A stretch of DNA of 64,000 nucleotides from Cephalopachus bancanus (taxonomy: Eukaryota; Chordata; Mammalia; Primates; Tarsiidae), in contig JAPVLO010000133.1 of NCBI GenBank assembly GCA_027257055.1, positions 3,844,001 through 3,908,000 on the forward strand, read 5' to 3'. The number at the start of each line of letters is the position of its first letter. Positions within the stretch are counted from its first letter, which is position 1. The notes beneath the pieces were generated by a model that did no database searches, was not told the DNA's origin, and was given only the letters and a program-made list of their open reading frames with translations. A program made the position numbers and the translations under genes. Below, in pieces: positions 23,766 to 35,791 of this stretch.

Positions 23766-24095
23766 TAGAGTGGAACTGAAATGTTTTTAAATGGTTCTTC
23801 CCACTCCATATGCTTCATAATATAATGGAAAATTAAGAATACCTGAATACAGTTCTCTGAATATATGGAAATATTCACTAGTAAATGTTTGGGTATGGTG
23901 CCATGATTTATTTGGATTAGAAACTTTAAAAAAATCTCAGTGTGAATATTTTCCTAGAAATATGAATGAAAACTCCCTTTCCCCAGTCACATGCCAATTT
24001 TTAACTCTGCTGCTTTGAAATTTTTAAAATTTAAAATAAAAAACAGCAAGTACTGTATTGTATGAAAACATTTATAATTGATTTTTCTATTAAAG

Positions 24096-24251
24096 GTGCT
24101 ACAAGGCGGATCTTACCATCTACCACAATGTGGAACAGATACCTTGTCTTCTGTCTCCTGCTTTTGCCAGCTTTTATGAGTCGAACTGTGCATGGACAAA
24201 GAAAGAAAGCACCAAAGCCAAATTTATTTGCAAGGAAAAATAACCTCTGGG
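24096..24251 (+). CDS. COL28A1: COL28A1-like exon with start codon and signal peptide (coding part 24128-24251)
   Basis: The exon opens after a weak pyrimidine tract and AG at 24094-24095. It carries about 32 nt of 5' UTR, then ATG at 24128. It ends at 24251 before GTAAAA, leaving a phase-1 overhang. It encodes 41 residues: a hydrophobic signal peptide ([16 protein letters not shown] and on to about residue 24, with likely cleavage after VHG), then a basic linker beginning QRKKAPKPN. The product should enter the secretory pathway as an extracellular matrix protein. Because an acceptor precedes it, at least one upstream untranslated exon should exist; I could not place it. Joining to the next exon makes a GAC codon, so the phases agree. 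The COL28A1 identity rests on the whole exon set and on recall of the family, not on a search. Confidence 0.82.
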
Positions 24252-24419
24252 GTAAAAAAAAAAGTTTTGTTTTTAATTATTAGTTTTAGCCTGCTAAAAC
24301 TCATAGAAACATATGAATTTTTCTAAATGGCATTTGATGTAAGTAGCAAACCACCTATAAATGTGATATTCTACTTTGATAAAATTATGATAGTATGCCC
24401 CGCATACTTACAGCACATC

Positions 24420-24620
24420 AGAGTTTTTAGAGTACATGTGCACTTATTATCTCACTTGAGCCTCACAGTAACCTTGTAAAATAGACAGGACAGAGAACGT
24501 CACTCATATTACAGATAAGAAACTAAGGTCCCTAGAGGTTCAGTGGCACAGTCAACGCTATGGCAAATTAACTGGTAAGACACACAGCTGGGATTCAAGC
24601 TCAAGTTCTGTGTGTTTAAG
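24420..24620 (+). mobile_element. MIR SINE
   Basis: TTATTATCTCACTTGAGCCTCACAGTAACC, ACAGATAAGAAACTAAGG and CACACAGCTGGGATTCAAGC occur in MIR order. It lies in the collagen intron after the signal-peptide exon. Confidence 0.8.
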
Positions 24621-24999
24621 TTCCTTCCCCTTACTCTTGCTACAATGTGTATAGTCATTTTCTACCTTGATTTCAAGAAAGTTTAAAAAAATAGAGACTC
24701 ACCAATATGACACAGCACCCGAGAATTAGAGTATTATTTACTTCTAGACAACTTTGCTCAATGTTTGTTGGATTTAAAAGATGTGATGCACTCTCCTTTC
24801 CACCCACTTTAAGTGAGTTTAATATTGAGAAGGTGCTCAGAATAGATGATGTCTTGTTTACTTTTTTAATTTCAATTTTTTTTTTAATTTTAATTTAATT
24901 TAATTTTTTTACTTTTAATTTTTATTTTAAAGATGTGGGAAAGAGGATTAGGTACACAAGTGGTCGTTGTACAGATAATGTTTGGACCTCCCTTTAGTC

Positions 25000-27900
25000 C
25001 CTACTTGGTCTGGTTTGAGATCAGGTACTCTCATTAATGTTATGTGCTCTCCTCCCCCAGGCAGTTTCCGGCTACTGCCAATCCCTTTCTTATAGTATTA
25101 TGGTAAATGTTCAGGGTCTGCTTATGAGTGAGAACATGTGGTACTCGGTTCTTTGTTTCTGTGGTAGATCATTGAGTATGATAGAGTCCAAATCCATCCA
25201 AGTTGCTGCGAAGTCCATAATTTTGTCCTTCTTTATGGCTGCATAATATTCCATCATGCATATGTACCATACTTTTTTTTATCCAGTCCAGTTTAAATAG
25301 GCAGCACAGTTGGTTCGATGTTTTAGCTATTGTGAATAGTGCTGCAATAAACATGCATGTGCAGGTATCTTTTTTGTAGAGTGATTTAAGTTCCTCTGGG
25401 TATATTCCCAGAAGAAGGAATGCTGGGTCGTATGAAAGACCAATTTCTAGTTCTTTTAGGAAACACCACACTGTTTTCCATAGAGGCTGAACTAGTTTGC
25501 ATTCCCATCAACAGTGTAGAAGCATTCCCTTTTCTCTGCATTCTAGCTAGCATCTGTTGTTTTTTGTTTTATTAATGATGGCCATTCTTACTGGGGTTAG
25601 GTGGTGTCTCAATGTGGTTTTGATTTGCATTTTTCTGATGATTAGTGAGGCTGAGCATTTTTTCATGTGTCTGTTGGCTGCTCGTATGTCTTCATTTGAG
25701 AATTGTCTATTCATGAATTTTGCCCGCTTTTTAATAGGGCTGTTTGTTTTTTTCCTTTTGGCACATTTAAGTTCCTTGTAGATCCTGGATGTTAGACTTT
25801 TGTCAGATATGCAGTTGGCTAATATTTTTTTCCCATTCTGTGAACTGTCTCTCTACTCTGTTGATGGTTTCTTTTGCTTTGTGGTAACTTTTCAGTTTGA
25901 TGAAGTCCCACTTGTCTATCATACCTTTTATGACATGGGCTTTTGGGGTTTTGATCAGGAATTGGTTGCCTATTCCAATTTCCGTAAGGGTGTCTCTCCT
26001 GTGTTTTCTAAGATTCTTAAAGTTTGGGGTTTTACGTTCAGGTCTTTGATTCATTGGAAATGATTTTTGTGTATGGTGATAGATAGGGGTCCTTTTTCAA
26101 TTTTCTGTATGAGGTTAGCCAGTTTTCCCAGCACCATTTCCTGAATAGGTTCTCTTCTCCCCAGTTGTTGTTGGTGGAAGCATTGGTGAAGATGAGCTGG
26201 CTGAGAAATTGTCTTACTTCTGGAATCTCTGTCCTGTTCCATGGGTCTATATGCCTGTTCTTATACCAATACCAGACTGTTTTGATTATTGTAGCCTTAT
26301 AATCAAGTTTAAAGTCTGGAAGTGTGATACTCCCACTTTGTTTCTTTTGCTAAGGATTGTTTTGCCTAGTCATGGCCATGTATGTTTCCATATGAATTTC
26401 TGTAATGCTGTCTCCAGAACTTAGAATGATGTTGGTAATTTAATGGATATTGTGTTGAATCCATAGATTACCTTTGGTAGGAAGGACATCATAACAATGT
26501 TGATTCTTCCTATCCATGAGCATGGAATATTTTTCCATTTGTTTGTATCATCTTTGATTTCTTTTGCAGTGGTTTATAGTTTTTTTTGTAAAGACCTTTC
26601 ATTTCTTTGGTTAGAAAGATGCCAAGGTATTTCATTTTTTGTGCGTGACTATTGTGAATGGGATTATGTTTTTTATTTGGCTGTCTACCTGTTTGTTGTT
26701 GCTGTATAAGAACGTGACTGTATTTGGCATGTTTACTTCGTACCCTGAGACTTTGCCAAAGTTCTTTATCAGTGCAAAGAGGTTTTTGACAGATTCTCTT
26801 GGATTGTCAAGGTATAGGATCATATCGTCAGCAAAGAGGGATAACTTAACTTCCTCTTTCCCTATTTGGATATCCCTGATTGCTCTAACTAAGACTTCTA
26901 ACACTATGTTGAATAGGAGGGGGTGAGAGTGGGCAGCCTTGACTCATTCTGGTTTTCTGGGGAAATGCTTCCAATTTCTGACTGTTTAGCAATATGTTGG
27001 ATGGGGTTTTATCATAGATGACTCTTAGTATTTTGAGACATGTTCCCTCTATGCCTAGGTGTTCAAGGGTTTTTATAAAGAAGGATGCTGGATTTTATCA
27101 AAAGGTTTTTTTTTGCATCTAATGATATAATCACAAGGTTCTTGTTTTACATCTGTTGATGTATTTAATTGCATTTATGGTCTTGCGGATGCTGAACCAG
27201 CTCTGCATCCTGGGGATGAAGTTTACTTGGTCATGGTGGATGATTTTTGAGATGTGTTGTTGGATCCAATTTGCTAGAATCTTGTTGAGAATTTTTGCAT
27301 CCATGTTCACCAGGGATATTGGCCTGTAGTTCTCTTGCTTTGTTGGATCTTTCCCTGGCTTGGGTATTAGTGTTATGTTAGCTTCATAAAGTGATTTGGG
27401 AAGTGTTCTATCTTTCTCGAATGCCTGCAATACTTTCAATAGGACTGTTATTTGCTCATCGTATGTTCTGTCGAATTCTTCTGGAAAGGTGTCCAGTCCA
27501 GGGTTTTTTTTTTTTGTAGGTAGTTTTCTTATGACAGAGTCAATTTCCTGGGTTGTTATTAGTCTATTTAGGATCTCGATCTCTTCTTGTTTCAACATAG
27601 GGAAGTTGTGAGATGTAAGAATTCTCCATTTCGTTTATGTTACCAAGTTTGTTTCCATGTAATTGTTCATAGTAATCTCTGATAATCGTTTGTATTTCTT
27701 TGGAGTCAGTTGTTACTTGATCTTTTGTGTTTCTAATTGTGTTTCTACTTCTAGGTCAGTCTGGCTAGGGGTCCATCAATCTTGTTTATCCTTTCAAAGA
27801 ACCAGCTTTTTGTCTTGTTGACTTTGTTCTATGATATTATTTATCTTCTGTGTCCCATATTTGGGCTTTTACTTTGGTGATCAAGATTCTTCTGGTAAAG

Positions 27901-29210
27901 TTAGGGTTTTGGTGGTCTTGCCTTTTCAGCTCCCTTAGGTGATTTGTTAGGCTTTTAACTTGTTCTCTTTCTATTCTCTTGATGTGTGTTTGTAGAGATA
28001 TAAATCCCCCTCTTAGTGCTGTTTTCATGGCATCCCAGAGATTTTAGTAAGATGTGTCTTCCTTTTCATTTGTTTTCAGGAATTTTTATTTTATTTTATT
28101 CTATTTTTGAGTTGGAGTCTCACTCTGTTGCCCAGGCTGGAGTGCAGTGGCACGCTCACGGCCACCCCAGTGTCGACCTGCTGGGCTCCAGGGACCCTTC
28201 CGCCTCAGCATTCCAAGTAGCCAGAACTACAGGCACACACTACTATGCCTGGCTAATTTTCTATTTATTGTAGAGACGAGGTCTCACCAAGTTACCCGGG
28301 CTGGTCTCAAACCCGCAGGCTCAGGCAATTCACTTGCCTCAGCATCCCAAAGTGCTGGGATTATAGGCTGAGTCTTTGAACATGGCCTCAGAAATCTTTT
28401 AATTTCTGTTTTGATTTCTGCATTGACCCAGAAGTGACTCAGCATCAAACTGTTTAATGTCCATGTCTTTGTGAGTTGTGGGGAATTTTGTTGGTGGTAG
28501 TATTTATTTTTATTCCAGTGTGATCTAAGAAGGTGCACAGCACGATTTCAATCTTGTGAAATTTGTTTATGCTTGATTTATGGCTGAGGAGGTAGTCGAT
28601 CTTGGAGTATTATCCATGTGGTGGTGAGTAGAATGTATATTCTGTGAATGTTGGGTGGAGTGTTCTGTAGATATCTATTAAGTCCATTTGGTCAAGTGTC
28701 AAGTTGAGGTTCCACATCTCTTTGTTGATTTTTTTACCTCAGTGATCTATCTAGGGGTGTTAGTGGGGGTATTTAAGTCCCCAGCTATAATAGTGTTAGA
28801 GTAAATTTTTTTTTAGTTTACTTAGTAGCTGCTTTATAAAAGTGTGTGCTCCTGTGTTGGGTGCATATATGTTTAGGATGAAGATTTCTTGTTGATGAAT
28901 CAAACCTTTTATAATTATGTAGTGTTTTTCCATATCTTTTAAAATTTTTGATAGCTTAAAGCCTTCTTTGTCTGATATTAAGATCATGACTCCTACTTTC
29001 TTTTGTGATCCATTCACCTGAAACTTTGTTTTCTATCCTCTAACTTTGAGACTGTGAATATTCTTTGTAGTGAGATGAGTTTCCTGGAGACAGCAAATTA
29101 CTGGATCATGTGTTTTTATCCAGTTTGCCATTCTATGATTTTTCGGTGGTGCATTTAGTCCATTCATGTTCAGGCTGATTATTGAATTGTGAGTGTTTTC
29201 CCTGTCATAA
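25000..29210 (-). pseudogene. L1 ORF2 (endonuclease and reverse transcriptase), broken
   Basis: Minus-strand fragments follow the ORF2 order: endonuclease C-terminal part at 28796-29017 (FILNIYAPNTGAHTFIKQLL), reverse transcriptase fingers at 27131-27598 ([20 protein letters not shown]), the catalytic FADD box at 26632-26904 ([15 protein letters not shown]), and the C-terminal part at 25169-25471 (FLLLGIYPEELKSLYKKDT). Stops, frameshifts and a SINE at 28089-28386 break the frame. FADD in place of the usual F/Y-A-D-D is a normal variant. Confidence 0.85.
28089..28386 (-). mobile_element. Alu-like SINE inserted in L1 ORF2
   Basis: T-rich start, TTGAGTTGGAGTCTCACTC, both monomers, ends in a degraded head (GAGTCTTTGAACATGGCC). 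L1 sequence continues on both sides. Confidence 0.93.
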
Positions 29211-29394
29211 TGCTTTTATAAGATCGTTTTGTTTTTGTTTAGCTTTAGTATTCATATATGTGTATGTTTTCATTTTTGCGGGTATGCTGTGTGTTCTGCT
29301 GCTTCTATGTTTGTTAGTGATCTTGTGAAACATATGGTTTTTCTTTTGTTTCTTTTTTCTTCTGTGCACAGTGCCTTTTTTTAGCATTTCCTGT

Positions 29395-30540
29395 AGAGCT
29401 GGTCTTGAAGCAGCATATTCTCTTAGGGTTGGATGTCCAGGAAAGATTTTTTTTTTTGAGTTGGAGTCTCACTCTGTCGCCCAGACTGGAGTGCAGTGAC
29501 CGCTCCGTCTACCGCAGCCTCGACCTGCTGGGCTCCGGCGATCCTTCCGCCTCAGCCTTCCGAGTAGCCGGAATTACAAGCGCGCCCAGCTAATTTTTTG
29601 ACTTATTGTAGAGATGAGGTCTCGCCTGCCCAGGCGGGTCTCGAACCTGTGGGCTCAGGCAATCCACTCACCTCAGCCTCCCAAAGGTGTGGGATTACAG
29701 GCTGAACCACCGAACCTGGCCCAGGAAAGATTTTAATTCTCTGTAGCAGACTAAGTTTGGCTTGGCTGGGGAGGAAATTCTTGGTTGAAATTGTTTATAT
29801 TTGAAAACATTAAAGATTGGGGTCCAATTCCTTCTGGCCTGTGGTGTTCTGTAGATAAGTCTACAGAAATTCTGATTGGTCTTTCCCGGTAGGTAGTCTG
29901 ACCTTTTTCCCTCACTGCCTTTAGGGTTTTTTCTTTTATACCTCCTTTGTGTAGACAAATTACTATGTGACTAGGGGTTGGTCTTCTCATAAGATGTCTT
30001 GCAGGGATTCTCTGGATCTCTTGTCTTGTATAGTAGTCTCTCTGGCCAGATGAGGGATGTTTTCTTGAATGACCTCATAGAATGTTTGTTCCAGGGTGTT
30101 TTCCATTTCTTTTTCTATTTCAGGTATTCTGATCACATGTAGGTTTGATTTCTTGATAAAATCACACATATCTTGGAGCATTTCTTCTTTCTTCTTAAGT
30201 TTTTTTTTCTATATTTTAAAGATTGAGTTAATTCCATATTTTGGTCTTACAGCTCTGAGATTCTATCTTCTGCTTGGTCAATTCTGTTTCCCATGCTTGT
30301 CAGTTTGTTGTTTATTTCTTGGATGGGTTTATTTATCTCTGTTATTTCTAAGTATGCTTTCTTGAGTCTGTCTAGCTCTGTTGCAATTTCATTTAGTTCC
30401 ATTCCTTGCATTTCTTGATTTTTATTCATTCTATCCAATGATTCTCTGATCTCCGTTAGTACCTTCTGAGTACTGTTGTTCTGGGAGATAGCCATTATTT
30501 GTGCCCCAGTAGCTGTGAAAGGGTCAGTCAGTAGCACTGA
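29395..30540 (-). pseudogene. L1 ORF1 (RNA-binding chaperone), broken
   Basis: Minus-strand pieces resemble the L1 ORF1 protein: a coiled-coil part at 30247-30537 (heptad-like ELDRLKKAYLEITEIN), a middle part at 29987-30181 and the C-terminal nucleic-acid-binding part at 29735-29990. The pieces are in different frames and a SINE splits the last few codons at 29451-29720. Confidence 0.8.
29451..29720 (-). mobile_element. Alu-like SINE inserted near the end of L1 ORF1
   Basis: Perfect target duplication CCAGGAAAGATTTT (29437-29450 and 29721-29734). The interrupted L1 ORF1 sequence resumes across it. Confidence 0.96.
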
Positions 30541-30766
30541 TTCTTTGCTGAGGCTCTGATGGTTACAGACAGTTTTTCATTGGTTTTTCTTCATTTGTAG
30601 CAGTTCTCTTATCTTTCTCTTTAATTCTGTTTCTCTGTGGAAAATGGAGAAGTAGTCACTTCTGAATTTGGTCCACCTTTTGTCCTTCCTTGAGCCAGGG
30701 CTCTGGGTTTGTTCAATTATGAAGTAGGGCTGGTGGGGGGGGCTTGTGCTGTCTCTTTACAATTTT

Positions 30767-31045
30767 TTTTTTTGAGTTGAAGTCTCACTCTGTCACCCAG
30801 ACTGTAGTGCAGTGGCCACTCCCGGCCACCACAGCCTTGACCTGCTGGGCTCCGGTGATCCGTCCGCCTCAGCCTTCCAAGTAGCTGGAACTACAGGCAC
30901 GCGCTACCATGCCTGGCTAATTTTTGATTTATTGTAGAGATGAGGTCTTGCCAAGTTGCCCAGGCGGGTCTCAAACCCACCTGGCAATCCACTCACCTCA
31001 GCCTCCCAAAGGCGCGGGATTACAGGCTGAGCTACCGAGCCCGAC
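30767..31045 (-). mobile_element. Alu-like SINE inserted in the L1 5' UTR
   Basis: Target duplication TTACAATTTT (30757-30766 and 31046-31055). The body is young and includes CAAAGGCGCGGGATTACAGG. Confidence 0.94.
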
Positions 31046-31207
31046 TTACAATTTTGAGTACAATTTTGAGAGAGGGGCTGCAAGGATTCAGAATCTATAG
31101 GCAGGTCATAATGCTTGCTCTCTGGTGAGTGGGCCAGCTGGGACTTGCTCTCCATCTCTGCAAAATATGACCTGATAGTGAATATGCCTGCATATCTCCT
31201 GAGTCCA

Positions 31208-31330
31208 AGACAGGGTATAAGAAGGAAAGGAGAGGGAAGGAGAGAAAAAAAGGAAAGAAGGAGAGAGAAAAAGAAAGAGAAAACAGAGAAAGAACAAAGA
31301 AAAGTAGAAGGAGGAAAGAAGAGAAAACCA
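31208..31330. repeat. GA-rich low-complexity tract in the L1 leader
   Basis: Purine-only tract of GGAAAGGAGA and GAAAGAAGG units; on minus it is a pyrimidine run. Confidence 0.9.
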
Positions 31331-32750
31331 ATCAATAAAACAACCAAACAAGATAAACAAATAAACCAATACCCCCCCCAATAAGTTGATAGAGTTCTCA
31401 GCTTTAGTATGTCTCTGAGAGCAGGGGCTCCCTCTTGTGATGGATTCTGCAACTGTAGGGCTGTTACTGCAGGTTCCCTATTCGCTGTTGGAACTTAAGA
31501 TGTTAGACTCTTCACCCGCTGCTGCCTGTAATTGGTAGCCCTCCCACTGCCATGTGAGGGAAAGAGGCTAAAATAACTTGACACAGTGTCTCTCACAACC
31601 TCACCCCCTTTCTTACTTTCTCAGCTTTGTTATAGCTCCCAAGGTATCCAGTTCACAGCAGGGGAATGGGGCCTCCTGTGTCTGCCTTGCCCTCCCAATC
31701 TCTTTCACTTGTTGCTAGGGGCAGGGAGGGAGTCAGTTAGACACTCACCAGCCTCCTTCTTGGGCAGTTCTGCTGTCTGCATCTATTGCCCAGCAACTGG
31801 CTCAGGGTGAAGGGTGGATTGTCTGGGGTTCTGCATCTGCAGTTACCCGTCAGGGTTTATTGGGGGCATGGAAGGGTGGGTTGGAGGGGGGCAGAAGGAA
31901 TGTTCTCTGAGGTGCTAAAGAGCAGCCTCAATGTAACACAGAGATAGCATCTGGTCCCAAAATACAGTTCTGCTGTTCCACAGAGGCTACCCTGAAGCAC
32001 TTTTCTGCCCAGGCATTAGAGAGTTTGATCAGTTTCTCTATCGGCTGCTGTTCCTGTCACCAATGGAGTTGATAGCTCCCTCTTCAGCTGTTACCACAGT
32101 CTCTGGATCCCAGGACTTGGTGGCAAGGCTCTGGAGTCCAGTCCAGGCTCATGGTGGCTTCTCCCTGTTGTTTCCTGGATACTCTGCCTCAGGCTCCCTC
32201 ACTGCACTCACTCCACGGTCCTTGCTGCCAGCATTCAGCCCGACCCTGTGGTGTTGGGGTCAGCAATCACTCCAGCCATTCTTACCAGGATAAGCTCTGC
32301 TGATTTTCGAAAATGTTTCTCAGTTTCTGTGATCGGGGAAGTGCTAGGGTCCAAGCAAAGCAGCTGTGGCCAAAGGGGCTTCACCAGGAGGGCCCTGGCC
32401 ACTCGCTGTCAAGTTCCCACTCAGTCAGCTTCTCACACTCCCACTCACGCACAGAAACACATGCAGAATTGTCCATCCGATCACTCACACACTCAGGGAC
32501 TCACGCCACACCAGCATCTTCCCAGAAATGTTGTTTATTTTTAATTTGCATAATTTTTACAAGGGAAAAAGCATTTGTAGACTTGGAAAGAACTTTGTTT
32601 TTAGAATTTAAACCTCATCTCCAAAGTGTGTCTCTTATTTTCCACTCTGCTCTCAAAACCAAACAATACACAACATATCACCCCAGGGCATGCAAATTTG
32701 TCTCAGGAGTAGGGGCAGTGATTTTGCCTAACGTATTTGCTCTATTTCAG

Positions 32751-33307
32751 ACTCTACCTGCTTCATAGACATTGTCTTCGTCGTGGACAGTTCTGAAAGT
32801 TCTAAAATTGTCCTCTTTGATAAACAGAAAGAGTTTGTGAATAACTTGAGTGACAAGATTTTTCAGTTGACTCCTGGTCGCTCCTTGAAATATGACATCA
32901 GACTGGCAGCTCTTCAGTTCAGCAGCTCTGTACAAATTGATCCACCATTTTCTTCTTGGAAGGACCTGCAGACTTTTAAGCAGAAGGTCAAGTCGATGAA
33001 TTTCATTGGGCAAGGTACCTTTTCTTATTATGCTATCTCCAATGCCACTAGGCTACTTAAGAGAGAGGGACGTAAAGATGGTATGAAAGTGACTTTGCTG
33101 ATGACTGATGGTATCGACCATCCAAAGAATCCAGATGTTCAAAGTATTTCTGAAGATGCCAGAGTTTCAGGAATATCATTCATCACCATTGGACTTTCTA
33201 CCATTGTCAATGAAGCCAAACTTCGTTTGATCTCTGGGGATGTATCCAGTGAACCCATTCTTCTGCTGAGTGATCCAACCCTTGTAGATAAAATTCGGGA
33301 TCGCCTG
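32751..33307 (+). CDS. COL28A1: COL28A1-like exon encoding the N-terminal VWA domain
   Basis: This 557-nt exon lies between TCTATTTCAG and GTAGGT and encodes residues 42-227 in one open frame. The VWA fold begins at [10 protein letters not shown] and ends near VDKIRDRL. The MIDAS metal site is complete: the D-x-S-x-S motif uses D54, S56 and S58, the second loop supplies T131 (in GQGTF), and the third supplies D161 (in LLMTDG). A potential N-glycosylation site, NAT, is at 139. VWA domains of this kind bind matrix or cell-surface partners through a divalent cation. A whole VWA domain in one large exon followed by very small collagen exons fits a VWA-bearing collagen. In type XXVIII a second VWA and a Kunitz domain would be expected far downstream, outside this window. 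COL21A1/COL22A1-type genes are the main alternatives, but they carry a thrombospondin-N domain after the VWA, which is absent here. Confidence 0.93.
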
Positions 33308-33789
33308 GTAGGTATTTAATGGGTTAGTTATACATTTTTCATTATAATATTAATATCTTTGTTATAAATTCTGCAAGGATGATACTGGGTCAAAAAAGAT
33401 GAAAACAATTAGCGTTTACATTGAAAGCACAAAGAAGAATATTTCTGAAGTTTCTCTGCACTTCCTTGATAGTTTACACCAGGCATACTAGAGAACACTG
33501 GGCTTATCCCCTGGAGTTGCATTTCTAGCTTTATTGCTAACCAACACTGAGAATTTTGGAAGGATTGCTTTCTAATCACACATCTCAGGCTCCTGTTTCT
33601 ACATACTAAGAACATGAACATTGCTGACTTACATTCAACCTGTGCTTGACTCGTGGTTTACTATCTGTATACTAAGTTGGTCTTTTCTTGTTCCACATCT
33701 ACAGAAATATTTTTTACTCTCTTCCACCTGCTGTCACCTCACATTGCTCAAGCAAAGTTCACAGACTTTCAACTTCAAAAATGATCTCA

Positions 33790-33970
33790 GCCGGGTATGG
33801 TGGCTCAGTCCTATCATCCCGGCACTTTGAGAGGTGTAAGTGAGAGGATTGCCTGAGTCCAGGGGTTCAAAACCAGCCTGGGCAACAGGTCAAGTCTGTG
33901 GTAGCTGTAAGCATGCCACTGCACTCCAGCCTGGGCAACAGAGTGAGATTCCAACTCAAAAAATAAAAGA
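33790..33970 (+). mobile_element. Alu-like SINE with middle deletion
   Basis: The head (CCGGGTATGGTGGCTCAGTC) and tail (GAGATTCCAACTCAAAAAAT) are present, but the linker and part of the right monomer are missing after GGGCAACAGGTCAAG. Confidence 0.9.
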
Positions 33971-34486
33971 ATACCCCCCCAAAATCTCCCTGTTTCTTAA
34001 ATGTGAACAAACCCATCCAATTTAAAGTCACCTACAAGCTGCAGTCAACCACCAGTTTATCCCATCCAATCCATGGGTCCCATTCAATTGAACTGATGAG
34101 ATTTCTTGATTGGTAGCTCAGCTGTCTGTGAGAGCCTTTCCTCACTGCTTTGTAAGACGCAAGGCAATCAAAATGAAATCCCACTCCACGTTTCTCAAGG
34201 ACAAAGCTCCTGGGGATACATTGGTTGATTTGTTAAGTGTTGAAAATCGATTTTCTGAAACATACCGAGTTCTTTGATTTCCTGAGAAGGAAAGGCAGAG
34301 ATGGCCTTCAGGGACCGAGCACTTCACATGGCTGTTCTATAGGTTGAATAGGAGACTCAGGCCCAACTTCAGAGACTATTTTGCATCTCTCATCTTTTCC
34401 CCTATCCTTTTCGTCACGTAAAAACTCTTGTCTTTTACTCTCAGTGGTTTTCAGCACGAGACCCCAGCTCTTATTCAAACAATAGC

Positions 34487-34601
34487 CATCATGAATTCAG
34501 TACTCTCTGTGTATTAGGCATTGCTCTGAGCACATCACATATTTTCATTCAATGTTTACCACAGTCTTATGATGTAGGTACCATTACTGTCTCCATTTTT
34601 A
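34487..34601 (+). mobile_element. MIR fragment, cut by a SINE
   Basis: GTATTAGGCATTGCTCTGAG, then ATGATGTAGGTACCATTACT, as in the first half of MIR; the SINE at 34602 ends it. Confidence 0.8.
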
Positions 34602-34880
34602 TTTATTTATTTTGAGTTGAGGTCTCACTCTGTTGCCCAGGCTGGAGTGCAATGACATGATCACAGCTCACCACAGCTTCGACCTCCTGGGCTCAGATCC
34701 TTCCACCTCAGCCTCCTGAGTAGCGCCACCATACCTGGACAAATTTTTTTTTTTTTTTTGGTAGTGATGAAGTCTTGCTATGTTGCCCAGGCTAGTTTCA
34801 AACTCCTAACCTCCAGCGATCTTCTTGCCTCGGCCTCCCAAAGTGCTGGGATTACAGTTGTGAGCCACTACCCCCAGCCT
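34602..34880 (-). mobile_element. Alu-like SINE inserted in a MIR
   Basis: TTTATTTATTTTGAGTTGAG start, T run at 34745-34760, ends GAGCCACTACCCCCAGCC. MIR sequence precedes it. Confidence 0.9.
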
Positions 34881-34989
34881 GTCCACTCACTGTAAATGTC
34901 TCTCCTCACTGCATTCTTTGTTTTATTGCCTACATAGTCCTTATGAATTTTCCTCATAAACTTTGACATATAGAACAGCATGCCATCAA

Positions 34990-35200
34990 TGAGCTGATCC
35001 TTTGCCTTCCTCTCTTCATCCAGAAATGCCACCTATTCCAGGAAACCGTCTTGTTACTGGCTCCCCCTCCTTCCCAAGACCTCCTTCCTACACTGTTTGC
35101 TGAGTGTTGTCCTCTGTCTCTGGGGCTTATAGACTATAAGTGCCCTTAGGAATGAGGCTTTGTTCTTTGTTTGAAACAGTCTTATCTATTGTGTAGTTTT
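34990..35200 (+). mobile_element. Ancient L2-like fragment
   Basis: CATCCAGAAATGCCACCTATTCCAGGAAACC recalls the L2 3' region; weak and diverged. Confidence 0.4.
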
Positions 35201-35791
35201 GGGTCCATTTTTGTTTCCATAGAAATATAAATTCCAGCAAACACAAAATCAAATGGGCTCCCAAAATAATTCGTTTTTTGTGTTGTTATGGTTTTGGACC
35301 TTATAACACATATTTCTAAAGAGCAATAGGGCAAAGCAAAACTGGCGTTTTCAAAGGAAGAGTTGGAAAAAAAGTGTCAAATTACAGATCAGGCAAAGTA
35401 AAAGCTAAATTCATAAATTTTAAAACTGGTTAGTATATTGCTTATTGTAAAAAGTTATGAAGTGACACATTTTGAATTTTTCTCTATTTTTAAAGATTGT
35501 AATTTGACCTGAATGATTAGTTGTTTTCTTGCCTCTCTTGAACTCCTTTTGAGTTCCTGTTCCCTCTCTCCCTTCCAGTGGAAACCAGACCTCTGATGTG
35601 GTTTGACATATTTAAATACGGCCATTGCTTTGCTAAACTCTGATGTGTCCACATGGTTCTCTGAGCTATCGCCGCCATGTTTCTTAGCTTTGGCCCCCTC
35701 CCCTACCTTGGGGAGGTGAATCTCTATCTTCTCTCCCTTTAATTTACTTTTTAAATAAAGTAAATTTTCCAATATATAAAAAAAGAAATAT

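Larger units (their letters stand above)
24873..32530 (-). mobile_element. Full-length L1 LINE, antisense to the collagen gene, decayed and interrupted by three SINEs
   Basis: On the minus strand the element runs from a 5' UTR (about 32530-30540) through ORF1 (about 30540-29395), a short spacer, ORF2 (about 29210-25000) and a 3' UTR to an A-rich tail (T-rich at 24873-24930 on +). A target duplication brackets it: TTGTTTACTTTTTTAATTT at 24854-24872 against TTGTTTATTTTTAATTT at 32531-32547. Removing the three SINEs leaves about 6.8 kb, full length for L1. Both ORFs carry stops and frameshifts, so it is not active. Confidence 0.9.
30541..32530 (-). promoter_or_regulatory. L1 5' UTR (internal promoter region)
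   Basis: About 1.7 kb of L1 leader once the SINE at 30767-31045 is removed. It includes a purine-rich tract on + (31208-31330). L1 5' UTRs normally carry a sense promoter and often an antisense promoter; whether this one does cannot be read from the sequence. Its outer edge is 220 bp from the VWA exon. Confidence 0.6.

Noticed and set aside
30904..31452. 182-codon minus-strand ORF, the longest open frame in the window
   Set aside because: It joins a SINE, a purine-rich tract and L1 leader sequence; no protein domain.
35455..35772. 105-codon minus-strand Lys-rich ORF
   Set aside because: No recognisable family; AT-rich intron next to a SINE; likely chance.
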